This document shows, in pieces, positions 47,268-56,221 of a DNA stretch of 64,000 bases (position 1 is the first letter of the stretch; every line of letters starts with the position of its first letter). The DNA comes from Rhodanobacteraceae bacterium (GTDB lineage: Bacteria; Pseudomonadota; Gammaproteobacteria; Xanthomonadales; SZUA-5). The position numbers were made by a program, and so were the translations under genes. The notes under the pieces are model-generated. The model did no database searches and had not been told where the DNA came from. It saw only the letters and a program-made list of their open reading frames with translations. Location: positions 5,172 to 69,171 of the forward strand of contig JADKFD010000027.1 in NCBI GenBank assembly GCA_016717705.1. The letters are read 5' to 3'.

Positions 47268-47949
47268 ACTCACGCCAGACACGCGCCCCGAGGAAGATCA
47301 GGCGGAGCTGGCGCACGAAGTTCTCGGTGATCTCGCGTTCCAGTTGCGGCTGATCCGGCGGCACGTCGAGAAAATCCGTGGCCGCGTTCATCATCGTCGT
47401 CACCACCAGGCCGCAGGCCATGTGCAGCGCTGCGGTCGACGAGCCCGGCATCAGCCCGAACTGGCGCAGATCGTGGCTCATCTCGTCGATGAAATGGCGT
47501 TCCTCGGCGCGCACCGCGGCGCGGATCAGCGCCGAGCCGCCGCTGCGCTCGCCGGCGACGAACATGAAATGCAGCCGGTGGGCGTGGATGTAGTCGCGGA
47601 AGATCTGCACCGAGCGGCGCAGGATGTCCTTGGGCGGCATGCCGGTGCGCCGCGCCTCGCGCAGCAGGCGCCGCAGGGTCACGCCGGATTCCTCGACCAG
47701 CGCCAGTCCGAGCTCGTCGAGCCCGCGGAAATGCCGGTAGAACGAGGCCGGCACCACCCCGGCCACCCGCGTGATCTCGCGCAGACTCAGCGTGCCAAAA
47801 CCGCGGCCCTCACCCATCAACTGCAGCGCCGCCGCCAGCAGATGCGCGCGCGTGCGCAGCTTGCGATCACCACGCGAAATCGGCGCCTCGGCGTCGGCCG
47901 GCTTGGCAGCGACGGCCGGGACGATCAGCGATTTGGGCGGGGCGGGCAT
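47266..47949 (-). CDS. TetR-family regulator (DesT/FabR-like)
   Basis: 227 residues. The N-terminal HTH is LSLREITRVAGVVPASFYRHFRGLDELGLALVEESG. The C-terminal ligand domain resembles the fatty-acyl-CoA-sensing FabR/DesT group, which controls unsaturated fatty-acid genes. It is divergent from an oxidoreductase-desaturase pair, the arrangement of Pseudomonas desT-desCB. A near-perfect palindrome at 48290-48313 ahead of that pair is its likely operator. The ATG at 47949 (MPAPPKSLIVP) is preferred over upstream ATGs that lie in repeat DNA. Confidence 0.85.
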   Translation of the reverse strand: MPAPPKSLIVPAVAAKPADAEAPISRGDRKLRTRAHLLAAALQLMGEGRGFGTLSLREITRVAGVVPASFYRHFRGLDELGLALVEESGVTLRRLLREARRTGMPPKDILRRSVQIFRDYIHAHRLHFMFVAGERSGGSALIRAAVRAEERHFIDEMSHDLRQFGLMPGSSTAALHMACGLVVTTMMNAATDFLDVPPDQPQLEREITENFVRQLRLIFLGARVWRE

Positions 47950-48022
47950 CGGCCGAGTATAGGCGCTGGCCGGCAGCCACTCGGGACCACCGGTAGAGCG
48001 ACTTTCTGTCCGCAAAGAACAT

Positions 48023-48104
48023 TCGTAGGTCATGTTGGCCGCAGGCCTACGTGACATCGGAGTGCCTGTCACGTAGCCCGCAACGCGGGCAACGTGACCT
48101 ACGA
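48023..48104. repeat. Nested palindrome, family D (CGTAGGTCA)
   Basis: TCGTAGGTCATGTTGGCCGC at the left pairs with GCGGGCAACGTGACCTACGA at the right, and inside them CTACGTGACA pairs with TGTCACGTAG. It lies in the 379-bp TetR-reductase gap. That gap also holds a degenerate CAAAG tract, a G28 run and the operator. Confidence 0.75.
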
Positions 48105-48221
48105 TTGCCGGACAAGCGTCCTCCTCAAAAATGCAAAGTGCGCAAAGGAGGGCCCCAGAAGTCCGCTGACCAAATCACTGTCTCCCATCGGGAAACTCCC
48201 CAGGGTTGGGGGAGGCAGGGC

Positions 48222-48249
48222 GGGGGGGGGGGGGGGGGGGGGGGGGGGG
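48222..48249 (+). repeat. Homopolymer G28
   Basis: 28 consecutive G residues, 40 bases upstream of the desaturase-operon operator. Its length is doubtful, as with the run at 15744. Confidence 0.7.
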
Positions 48250-48272
48250 AACTGTCCAGAGGGTCCCCTAGG

Positions 48273-48313
48273 TTGACAACGCTTCAAAGTTCAGTAAACG
48301 TACGTTCACTGAA
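48273..48313 (+). promoter_or_regulatory. Promoter and DesT/FabR-type operator of the desaturase operon
   Basis: A -35-like TTGACA at 48273-48278 is followed by a 24-bp palindrome at 48290-48313. Its half-sites are TTCAGTAAACGT and ACGTTCACTGAA, which are complementary except for one position pair. The palindrome would cover the -10 region. Length, AGTNAAC/GTTCACT half-sites and position fit DesT/FabR operators. It ends 15 bases before the reductase GTG. Confidence 0.65.
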
Positions 48314-48328
48314 TATCGGAAGACCGCC

Positions 48329-49426
48329 GTGGACCTGGCCCTTCAAACCCCTCGAAAGAGGAAACTCTCCCAGCTGCTGCGCAGCCCCTGGCTGCGCCCG
48401 CTGAACGACCCGGATGCCTGGGAGCAGATCCTCGGCGCGCTCAATCCGATGTGGTCGACACGCGACTTTCCGGCGCGTGTGCTGGCGATCGTCGAGCAGA
48501 CCGCCGACAGCAGGACCTTCGTGCTGCAGCCGGGTCGACGCTGGCCCGGCCATCGCGCGGGTCAGCACGTCGTGGTCGAAGTCGAGATCGACGGCCGTCG
48601 GCTGCATCGCAGCTTCAGTCTGTCGGCCGCGCCGCGCGCCGATCGCACGCTTGAGATAACGGTCAAGCGCCAGCCCGGCGCGCGCGTCAGCGGCTGGCTG
48701 CACGACAGCTTGCGCGTCGGCGACATGCTGCGCCTGAGCGCGCCCGGCGGCGGGTTCCTGACGCCCGATGGCGATGACCCGGTGCTGCTGCTGAGCGCCG
48801 GCAGCGGCATCACGCCGGTGATGGCGATGCTTGAGGAGATGCATCGGCGCGGCAACCGCAGCGCCGCGTGGTGTTCGTGCATGCCTGTCGCACGCCGCAG
48901 GATTTCATCTTTGCGAGCGCCTGCAGCAGCTCGCCCGCGACTGGCCGAGCTGCAGCTGCAGGTCCACCACAGCGCGCAGGCCGGCCGCTTCGACGCCGGC
49001 GCGCTGGCACGATGGCTGCCCCACTATCGCGATTTCCAGGCCCGGACATGCGGTCCGCGCGCACTGGTCGCGGAGGTGGAGCAGCTCTATCGCGACGCCG
49101 GTGTACCCCAACGCATCCGCAGCGAGAGCTATCTGGGTCGCGTGCTGCCGCCCTCCGCGGCCAACGACCTGGCCCACCGCGTGCACTGCTCAAAAACGGA
49201 ACAAGTGTTCACCGCGAGTGCGCGGTCCAGCCTGCTGGGCGAAGCCGAGGCGGCCGGATTGCGACCCGCCCACGGTTGCCGCATCGGCATCTGCAAGACC
49301 TGCCAGTGCAGCAAACGCAGCGGCACCGTCGAAAACCTGCGCACCGGCGAGATTTCGTCGGAACCGGATGAACTGATCCAGCTGTGCATCTCGGTCGCCC
49401 GCTCGCCGCTGGAGTTGGTGTTGTGA
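48329..49426 (+). CDS. Ferredoxin reductase-type electron donor for the desaturase (DesC-like), with local frame disturbance
   Basis: 366 residues: an FAD-binding barrel (GHRAGQHVVVEVEIDGRRLHRSFSLSAAP), an NAD-binding part (VLLLSAGSGITPVMAMLEEMHRRG) and a C-terminal 2Fe-2S ferredoxin (HGCRIGICKTCQCSKRSG...IQLCIS). It should pass electrons from NAD(P)H to the desaturase next door. Between about 48862 and 48955 the frame reads nonsense, while the two alternative frames give VVFVHACRTPQDFIFASA and then LQQLARDWPS as in homologues. Three one-base losses that cancel out explain this. The GTG start is supported by position after the operator. Confidence 0.85.
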   Translation: MDLALQTPRKRKLSQLLRSPWLRPLNDPDAWEQILGALNPMWSTRDFPARVLAIVEQTADSRTFVLQPGRRWPGHRAGQHVVVEVEIDGRRLHRSFSLSAAPRADRTLEITVKRQPGARVSGWLHDSLRVGDMLRLSAPGGGFLTPDGDDPVLLLSAGSGITPVMAMLEEMHRRGNRSAAWCSCMPVARRRISSLRAPAAARPRLAELQLQVHHSAQAGRFDAGALARWLPHYRDFQARTCGPRALVAEVEQLYRDAGVPQRIRSESYLGRVLPPSAANDLAHRVHCSKTEQVFTASARSSLLGEAEAAGLRPAHGCRIGICKTCQCSKRSGTVENLRTGEISSEPDELIQLCISVARSPLELVL

Positions 49427-49468
49427 GTCCCGGTCGCCCGTGTAGCTGGGCTCACTCGCGCTTCGAAC

Positions 49469-49523
49469 CTGCGGGAGCGGGTTTATCCCGCGAAAGCTCT
49501 CGCGGAGTAAATCCGCTCCCACA
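49469..49523. repeat. REP pair, family B
   Basis: CTGCGGGAGCGGGTTTATCC and the inverted GGAGTAAATCCGCTCCCACA between the reductase and desaturase genes of the same operon. Confidence 0.8.
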
Positions 49524-49605
49524 AAAATCAAAAGCTTACGGCGTGTTCGGTGCGCTCCCCGAGCCCCCGTCACCCAACTTCTGATCAACCCGAAAGGCCA
49601 CTCCC

Positions 49606-50695
49606 ATGCCCAAAACCCACCTGAGCCCCGCCCAACTCGACCAGTTCCAGCTGGAGCTGGACACGCTTGCGCGCCGAGGTCGCCGCCGATCTCGGCGAGC
49701 GGGACGCCACGCATATCCGAACCGTGGTCCGCGACGCCCGCGTCAGTGCGGCGGCCGGACGCGGCCTGCTGATGTTCGGCTTCGACCCGATCAGCTTCGT
49801 GCTCGGCGTGGCCGCGCTGGCGCACGCCAAGATCCTCGAGAACATGGAAGTCGGCCACAACGTGCTGCACGGCCAATACGACTGGATGGGCGATCCGGCG
49901 CTGAACTCGCAGAACTACGAGTGGGACATCGTCTGCCACAGCAGCCACTGGCGGCGCACGCACAATTTCGAGCACCACAGCCACACCAACATCCTCGGGC
50001 TCGATGACGACTACGGCTATGGCTTGCTGCGCATGACCGCCAGCCAGAAATGGACCTGGCGCACCCCGCTGCAGCCGCTCTGGTATGCCATCCTGGCGAT
50101 CTATTTTCAGTGGGGCGTGGCGATCCAGGACCTCAAGCTCGGCCGCTGGTTCAAGGGGCGCATGCCCAAGGGCGAGCTGGCCCAGCGCGCGGCGCCGTTC
50201 CTGAACAAGGCGCGCAGCCAGCTGTTCAAGGACTACGTGCTGTTCCCGCTGCTCGCGTTCTGGAACATCCCGCGCGTGCTGCTCGGCAACGCGCTGGCCA
50301 ATCTGATCCGCAGCCTGTGGACCAACGCGATCATCTTCTGCGGGCATTTCACCGCCGACGCGCAGGTTTTCACCAAGGCCGAAGTCCAGGGCGAAACCCG
50401 CGGCGGCTGGTACCTCCGGCAAATCCAGGGGTCGAGCAATCTCGAAGGCGGGCGCTGGTTCCACAAGATGACCGGCCACTTGAGCCACCAGATCGAGCAC
50501 CACCTGTTCCCGGACATCCCGGCGCTGCGCTATCCGGAAATGGCGCCGCGCGTGCGCGAGATCTGCGCTCGCCATGGGGTCCACTACAACTCGGCCGGCT
50601 TCTGGTCGCAGTACTTGAGCGTGCTCTGGCGCATCGTCAAATACGCATTTCCGGTGGATCGACGTGCGCGCCTGAGCGCGCCGCAAACGGCCTGA
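49606..50695 (+). CDS. Membrane fatty-acid desaturase (DesB-like), frameshift near 49669
   Basis: An acyl-CoA or acyl-lipid delta-9-type desaturase with the three di-iron histidine boxes: HNVLHG, HNFEHHSH and HQIEHH. Hydrophobic segments occur around WYAILAIYFQWGVAI and YVLFPLLAFWNIPRVLLG. The first 20 residues (MPKTHLSPAQLDQFQLELDT) are in another frame. One extra T near 49669 separates them from LRAEVAADLGERDATHIRTVV, after which the frame is open to the end. Without that base the protein would be about 363 aa. It is in an operon with the reductase and presumably repressed by the TetR protein. Confidence 0.87.
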
Positions 50696-50716
50696 CGCGG
50701 TGTGCGCCGATGCTCC

Positions 50717-53329
50717 TCAGCGGCGCGTGAGGTCCGCGTCGGTACCGAGCCAGGTCGGGGCGCCGATGCGCAGGTCGGCGTAGCGACTCGCCGCGCGCGC
50801 GGCCAGTTCGCGCGCCTGCAGCGCATCCCCCTGCGCCGCCGCGAGCTGGCTGCGCATCAGCACGATCTCGGCGGCCTCATCGAGGCCGCCGAGACCGAGT
50901 TCGTCCATCGCCGCCGCGTACTCGGCCAGCCGCAGGCCGATGGCCGGCGCCGCCGCACCCAGGCGCCACTCGGTGAAGGCCGCCAGCGCGCGTGCGTGGA
51001 TGGCAAAAGGATGTGCGCCGCCGGCGGCCTGTTCCAGCTCGTCGGCGGCCTGCCGCAGCAGCGGCAGCGCCTGACTCCAGTGACCGAGTGCGAGTTCGCT
51101 GCGCGCCAGTTCGTAGCGGTAATCGCCACGCCGCGCATCCTGCGCCGTCGCCATCGCCAGGATCTCGCTCAGTCGTTGCTGCGAGCGCGCGGCGTCGCCG
51201 CTCAGGCGCGCCAGTACCGCGCTGCCAAAAGCGGTATCGCGCTGGTCCGGGTGCTCGGGCGGGAGGTTGCGGCGGCGCATCTGGTCGGCCTTGGCCAGCG
51301 CCGCCTGCGCCTCATCGAAGCGGCCAAGACGGCCGAACAAGGTAGCGCGACCGCGCTCTACGCCGGCCATGCGCGCGCTGTCGGCCACTCCGCCGGCCAC
51401 CAGCAGCTCGGCGCAGCGGTCGTAGGCAGCCAGCGCATCGGCATAACGATCCATGCGCGCATAGGCCACGGCGACGTTGTTGTAGTCGACCGCCAGTCCC
51501 GGGTCCTCGCCACCGAGCAGTTCCATGCGCTCGGCCAGGCGGGCCTCGCCATTGGCCAGCGCCGCCGCCCAATGGCCGCGCAGCGCCAGGATGTGGTCCA
51601 GTACCGTGCGGTTTTCCAGCCGATTCAGGCGTTGATCGCCCGGCAGCTGGTCGAGGATCGCCATCGACTCGCGCACCGCCGCCTCGGCGCCGGGGTAGTC
51701 GCCGCCCTTGCGCTTGAGAATGGCGATATTCGTGAGCACCTTGGCCATCAACGGCGTGGGTTGCGGATACAGCGCCGCCAGCTGCGCACGACCGCGTTCG
51801 GCCAGCGCCAGGCCACGCTCGGGCTGGCCCAGCTCGACCAGCGACTGACCGATGACCACGCGCAACTCACCTTGCGCCGACGGCTCCTCGGCCAGCTCGC
51901 TGTCGATGCGCTCGGCCATCGCCAGCATCAGATCGTCGACGCTGAGACGGCGGCCGCTCTGGTAGATGCCAGCCAGATCAAGGCTGCGCACCAGGAAATC
52001 CTTGGTCGCCTCCGAGCGCGCAAACTCGCGCTCCACCTGCACACGCGCCTGCTCGGCAGCGCGCGCCGCCTGCTGCGCACGGTCGGCCTGCCACAGCGCC
52101 AGGGCCAGGCCCGCCAGTAGCCCGGCCAGGCCTATGCTGGCGGCAATCACGCCGAGACGGTGGCGGCGGATGAACTTGCGCATCCGGTAGCCGCGGCTGT
52201 CCGGTCGCGCGCGGATCGGGCGACCGGCCAGAAAGCGGTCGATGTCTTCGGCCAGGGCCGCCGCCGACGCATAGCGGCGCTCGGCCTCGGGATGGATGGC
52301 CTTGAGAATCAGCGTGTCGAGATCGCCGCGCAGACGCCGCGACCAGCCGACACGCTCGGTCAGTGCCGGCAACTCTGCCGAGGACTCGAGTTCGGCCGCG
52401 GCGACGCTCGGCCGCGTGGCGCGCTCGCCGGTGACCTCCTGGGCGAGCATTTCCATGCGCCCGCTGCGCCGGTGCGGCAGACGCCCGGCGGAGAGCTGGT
52501 AGAGCAGCACGCCCAGCCCATAGACGTCGGCGGCGACACCGACCTCCTCGCCGCGCACCTGTTCCGGCGCGGCATAGGCGGGGGACAGCACGCGCACGCC
52601 GGTGGCGGTCTGCACCAGTTCGTCGGTGTCGTCGCCGAGCACCTTGGCGATGCCGAAATCGAGCAGGTGCGGATGCCCGTCGGCGTCCACCAGCACATTG
52701 CTCGGTTTCAGATCGCGATGCACGATCAGCTGCCGGTGCGCGTAATCGACTACCCGCGCCACCTCGGCCAGCAAGCGCAAGCGTGCCTCCAGCCCGAGCG
52801 CCTGGGCACGCGCGAAGGTGGTCAGCGGCTCGCCGCAGATGTAGTCCATCGCCAGATAAGGACGTCCTTCCGGCGTGACGCCGGCATCCAGCAGGCTGGC
52901 GATGGCCGGATGGTTGAGCTTGGCGAGGATGCGCCGCTCCTGCAGGAAGCGCTGCAGCAGGGCTTCTGAATCCATGCCGCGCTTGAGCAGTTTCACCGCG
53001 GCGGTCTGCACCACGTCGCCCTGCTGGCGCTGCGCCAGCCAGACCTCGCCCATGCCGCCGCGCCCGAGCAGATGCTGCACGCGCCAGCTCGGGCCGAACT
53101 CCGGGTTGGCCTCGGCCGCCACTGGCGCCAGCACGTCCTCGCGCTGTTCCAGCACGCCCTGGGTGCGCGCGTCGGCGATCAGCATCGCACGCACTTCGGC
53201 CGCGAGCTCGGCATCGCGCTCGCTCAATTCGGCCAGCGCCAGCTCCTGCGCCGCCGCCGACAGGTCGATCAGCTGGTCAAACCAGCTCGACACCTGGGCC
53301 CACCGTTGGGCGCGCGGGTCAGTGCTCAT
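50717..53329 (-). CDS. Serine/threonine protein kinase with TPR sensor region
   Basis: 870 residues. The kinase domain follows a helical head of about 80 residues: Gly loop LGRGGMGEVWLAQR (about 88), catalytic loop HRDLKPSNVLV, and DFGIAKVLGD. It is complete through DLDTLILKAIHPEAERRYASAAALAEDIDRFL. One transmembrane helix (LGVIAASIGLAGLLAGLALALW, about 405-427) leads to a C-terminal region of about 430 residues of TPR-like repeats, probably periplasmic. It is paired with the ECF sigma factor gene just upstream, a recurrent module in this group. The ATG at 53329 (MSTDPRAQRW) is chosen. Confidence 0.93.
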   Translation of the reverse strand: MSTDPRAQRWAQVSSWFDQLIDLSAAAQELALAELSERDAELAAEVRAMLIADARTQGVLEQREDVLAPVAAEANPEFGPSWRVQHLLGRGGMGEVWLAQRQQGDVVQTAAVKLLKRGMDSEALLQRFLQERRILAKLNHPAIASLLDAGVTPEGRPYLAMDYICGEPLTTFARAQALGLEARLRLLAEVARVVDYAHRQLIVHRDLKPSNVLVDADGHPHLLDFGIAKVLGDDTDELVQTATGVRVLSPAYAAPEQVRGEEVGVAADVYGLGVLLYQLSAGRLPHRRSGRMEMLAQEVTGERATRPSVAAAELESSAELPALTERVGWSRRLRGDLDTLILKAIHPEAERRYASAAALAEDIDRFLAGRPIRARPDSRGYRMRKFIRRHRLGVIAASIGLAGLLAGLALALWQADRAQQAARAAEQARVQVEREFARSEATKDFLVRSLDLAGIYQSGRRLSVDDLMLAMAERIDSELAEEPSAQGELRVVIGQSLVELGQPERGLALAERGRAQLAALYPQPTPLMAKVLTNIAILKRKGGDYPGAEAAVRESMAILDQLPGDQRLNRLENRTVLDHILALRGHWAAALANGEARLAERMELLGGEDPGLAVDYNNVAVAYARMDRYADALAAYDRCAELLVAGGVADSARMAGVERGRATLFGRLGRFDEAQAALAKADQMRRRNLPPEHPDQRDTAFGSAVLARLSGDAARSQQRLSEILAMATAQDARRGDYRYELARSELALGHWSQALPLLRQAADELEQAAGGAHPFAIHARALAAFTEWRLGAAAPAIGLRLAEYAAAMDELGLGGLDEAAEIVLMRSQLAAAQGDALQARELAARAASRYADLRIGAPTWLGTDADLTRR

Positions 53330-53373
53330 CGGCTGCACCGCGACCGGCGCGGAGTGCGCAAACAGGAAAGGCA

Positions 53374-53463
53374 TTTGTCCGCAAAGGACGCAAAGAACGC
53401 AAAGGAAGGCAAATCAACATGTGGTTGCTCTCGTTGCGTGTTTTGCGTCCTTTGCGGACAAAA
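53374..53463. repeat. Inverted repeat with GCAAAGGACGCAAAG arms, copy 2
   Basis: Left arm 53374-53400 and right arm 53433-53463 pair over about 25 bp (core GTCCGCAAAGGACGCAAA). It lies between the ECF sigma and kinase genes, both on the minus strand. The right flank ends in a run of seven A. Confidence 0.8.
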
Positions 53464-53520
53464 AAACCTCTTTGGATCTCACGCAGGATCGCCTCGGACC
53501 ATGCGGCGCGCGAAGCGGAC

Positions 53521-54126
53521 TCAGGTCTCGGGCAGCACGCTCGGGGTAGCACCGCTATCACCGCTGAGCGTCTGGTAGAGAAAAGCGCGGGCGCGGCGCC
53601 AGTCGCGTTTCAGGGTACGCTCGGAGACGTCCAGCAAGGGCGCGATCTCCGACAGTTCCAGGCCACCGAAGAAACGCATTTCGACGACTTGCGCCAGGCG
53701 CGGGTCAAACGCGGCGAGCTGGTCCAGCGCCTGGTTGAGCGCCAGCAGTTCCTCGTCGTGGCCGCCGGCGGAGACTTCCAGCGCGACGCCGTCGAGGGTT
53801 TGCGCACGCACGCCGCCACCACGGCGCTCGGCCTGGCGCTCGCGCGCGCGGTCGATCAGGATCTGGCGCATGGCGCGCGCTGCGGTGGCGAAGAAGTGCT
53901 GGCGGTCGTTGAACTCGGTGGGCGCGCGCGACAGCTTGAAGAAGGCCTCGTGCACCAGAGACGTCGCGCCGCCATGCTCACGGTCACCGCGCAACTGGCG
54001 TTCCGCCAGACGGTGCAGTTCACGATAGACGTGCGCGTACAAGCGCTCCTGTGCATGCGCGCTGCCCTTGCGCGCATCGCCCAGCAACAGCGTGATTTCC
54101 TCGTGGACGGCGGCGCTCAGTTCCAT
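53521..54126 (-). CDS. ECF-subfamily RNA polymerase sigma factor (TIGR02999-like)
   Basis: 201 residues with region 2 (RLYAHVYRELHRLAERQL...TSLVHEAFFKLSRA...FFATAARAMRQILIDRARER) and region 4 HTH (VEMRFFGGLELSEIAPLLDVSERTLKRDWRRARAFLYQTL). This type lacks an adjacent anti-sigma factor and is instead usually next to a Ser/Thr kinase, as here. Phosphorylation control by that kinase is therefore inferred. Confidence 0.92.
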   Translation of the reverse strand: MELSAAVHEEITLLLGDARKGSAHAQERLYAHVYRELHRLAERQLRGDREHGGATSLVHEAFFKLSRAPTEFNDRQHFFATAARAMRQILIDRARERQAERRGGGVRAQTLDGVALEVSAGGHDEELLALNQALDQLAAFDPRLAQVVEMRFFGGLELSEIAPLLDVSERTLKRDWRRARAFLYQTLSGDSGATPSVLPET

Positions 54127-54183
54127 CCTTGCATTGTCGTGGATTTTTGCGACAAGCGGGAGACTCCCGTGACCCTCCGGGCC

Positions 54184-54870
54184 TCAATCCTTCGTTTCGA
54201 CGCGCGATCGCGAGCGGTGCATGCCGGTCAGGCGCGCAATCAGGATGGCGACGAACAGCACGCCGACCACCTGCTGCAGCATCGCCAGCGCGCGCGCCGC
54301 CGGTGCCACCGGTGTGATCTCGCCGTAGCCGGTCGAAGTCAGCGTGGTCAGACTGTAATAGACCAGGTCCGACCAGCCGATGTGGCCATCGGGATCGTTG
54401 CTCGGATTGATGTAGATCGCGCTCGGATCGTAGTGGACCACGATGCCGTAAGCGCTTGCCCAGAGCAGCGCCATCAGCACGTAGATGCAGGCGAGCGCGT
54501 AAAGCTCGTCCAGGGTCACCACATCGTCGCGCAGCACATAGCCGAGCAGCAACATCACCGCGTAGGCATGGAACGCAACCTGCGCCGTCAGCATCGGTAC
54601 CGGAACCCAGCCCCAGCCTGGCCACAGCAGATGCGCCAGCTGCAGCACCACCAGCGGCACCGAAATCGCCCAGCCGCTGCGCAGCCACAGATCGTGCATC
54701 CGCAGCATGCACATCACGCTAAATACCACGACAATGTCGAGCAACTGCGCCAGCGCACGCAGGCCGCGGTTGTCGTCGGCAAAGGGATACAGCACCAGGG
54801 TCAGGGCCAGCACCAGCAGCAGGCCGACCGAGGGTTGCAGCCAGCGCAAGCGGGGCAGGTACTGCGGCAT
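54184..54870 (-). CDS. Potassium channel-like protein (Ion_trans_2)
   Basis: 228 residues with about six hydrophobic segments. The pore helix and selectivity filter DLVYYSLTTLTSTGYGEITPVAPAAR (TSTGYGEI near 180) are followed by the last helix MLQQVVGVLFVAILIARLTGMH. The filter is a T-x-GYG K+ type. It is an inner-membrane protein. The ATG at 54870 (MPQYLPRLRWLQPS) is chosen; longer upstream readings have no supporting motif. It is next to the ECF gene on the same strand, 57 bp apart. Confidence 0.88.
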   Translation of the reverse strand: MPQYLPRLRWLQPSVGLLLVLALTLVLYPFADDNRGLRALAQLLDIVVVFSVMCMLRMHDLWLRSGWAISVPLVVLQLAHLLWPGWGWVPVPMLTAQVAFHAYAVMLLLGYVLRDDVVTLDELYALACIYVLMALLWASAYGIVVHYDPSAIYINPSNDPDGHIGWSDLVYYSLTTLTSTGYGEITPVAPAARALAMLQQVVGVLFVAILIARLTGMHRSRSRVETKD

Positions 54871-55057
54871 GGGTGATCGGCGCCTTCGAAAGGTGTCGAA
54901 TCTTAGCGCCGGGGACCCGGCCGTGGGCGCGAACAACCGAATCGTGCCATCGTGCCGTGCGCGCGCCGTGGCCGCGCTACCACAGTCATTGCCGAACACC
55001 CGGCGTGTCATCAAAACACGCTAGCCTACGCGCCTTTGTGAATGGCGGAGTTTTCTG

Positions 55058-56002
55058 ATGCGTGCAGCGCGCACCCTGATCCTGAGCAGCCTGCTGGTCC
55101 TCCTGACTGCCTGCGCCGGAACGCGCGAAATGACCGCCCCGCCAGCGTCGGCGCCAACCGCCGTCGAAGCCCCGCGTGCGGTCGACAACTACGAGCTCGA
55201 CGGGCTCGGCGCCATCGTCTGGTCGCGTACCTCCGCCGAAGCCGAGGGCGTCTACCTGCAGGCCTACCAGGGCGCGCGTCGTGCGCTCGATCTGGCGTTG
55301 GCCGATCCGACCTGGACCGCCGCGACCGAGCAGACCCACAACTTCTCGAAGCTGCCGCCAGCGGTCATCGTCGACATCGACGAAACCGTGCTCGATACCT
55401 CCGACTACATGGTCGAGCGCCTGCGCAACGGCAAACCCTTCTCCAAGGCCGACTGGAATGCTTACGTGCGCAAGTCCAACGCCACGCCGCTGCCCGGCGC
55501 GCTGGACTTCCTCAAGTACGCATCGAGCAAGGGTGTGACCATCTTCTATGTGTCCAATCGCGAGCATTTCGGTCCCGATCAGGCGCCGCTCTTGAGCGAG
55601 GTCGAGCCGACGCGCGCCAATCTGGCCAAGTTCGGTTTCCCCAACAGCGCTGATCTGACCACCTTCATGTTCCGCGACAATGCGCGCGGCTGGAAGGAAA
55701 AAGGTCCGCGTCGTGCGGAAATTGCCAAGACCCATCGCATCATCATGATGGCCGGCGACAACCTCTACGACTTCATCGACATCGAGAACGCCAACCGCGA
55801 GAAGCGCGACGCCGCGATCGAGTCGCGCGTCAGCTGGCTGGGCACGCGCTGGATCGTGCTGCCCAACCCGATGTACGGCTCCTGGGAGGCACTGGTGACC
55901 GGCGGTTTGAGCGGCGCCGAAGGCCGTCGGGCGCGGCTGGAGAGCGTCGGCGTGCCGGCGGCGAGTGCAGATGTGATCGCCAATGGTGGGTTCGAGCGCT
56001 GA
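55058..56002 (+). CDS. Lipoprotein e(P4)-family acid phosphatase/5'-nucleotidase
   Basis: 314 residues. A lipoprotein signal with lipobox (LVLLTAC, Cys at about 19) points to an outer-membrane anchor. The HAD IIIB catalytic motif DIDETVLDTSDYMVERL (nucleophile Asp about 107) is followed by TIFYVSNREHF and MMAGDNLYDFIDI. Haemophilus e(P4) of this family dephosphorylates NMN and other nucleotides for uptake. It is divergent from the channel gene. Confidence 0.93.
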   Translation: MRAARTLILSSLLVLLTACAGTREMTAPPASAPTAVEAPRAVDNYELDGLGAIVWSRTSAEAEGVYLQAYQGARRALDLALADPTWTAATEQTHNFSKLPPAVIVDIDETVLDTSDYMVERLRNGKPFSKADWNAYVRKSNATPLPGALDFLKYASSKGVTIFYVSNREHFGPDQAPLLSEVEPTRANLAKFGFPNSADLTTFMFRDNARGWKEKGPRRAEIAKTHRIIMMAGDNLYDFIDIENANREKRDAAIESRVSWLGTRWIVLPNPMYGSWEALVTGGLSGAEGRRARLESVGVPAASADVIANGGFER

Positions 56003-56003
56003 G

Positions 56004-56036
56004 CTGATCTGGAGTGCGCCGGCGCGGCTTGCGCGT
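56004..56036. repeat. Half copy of REP family C and degenerate REP remains
   Basis: GATCTGGAGTGCGCCGGCGC followed by GGCTTGCGCG; the inverted partner is missing. The 219-bp gap to the next gene also holds weak family B fragments (CGAACCCGCTCCCAC near 56108). Confidence 0.5.
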
Positions 56037-56221
56037 TAGGTTACCCGCGGCCCCTGCCTTGAAGCCTGCGAACCGCTCTTGGTGCCCCTCCCAGGGACTC
56101 GAGCAAGGCGAACCCGCTCCCACGTGGGCGCTCGGGGAATCCGCTCCTTCCGCAGCTCAATGCGAGATGATCGCGTTCTCGCCGGTCTGATCCGGCATTC
56201 ACCGCCGCGAGCTCACCGCCG

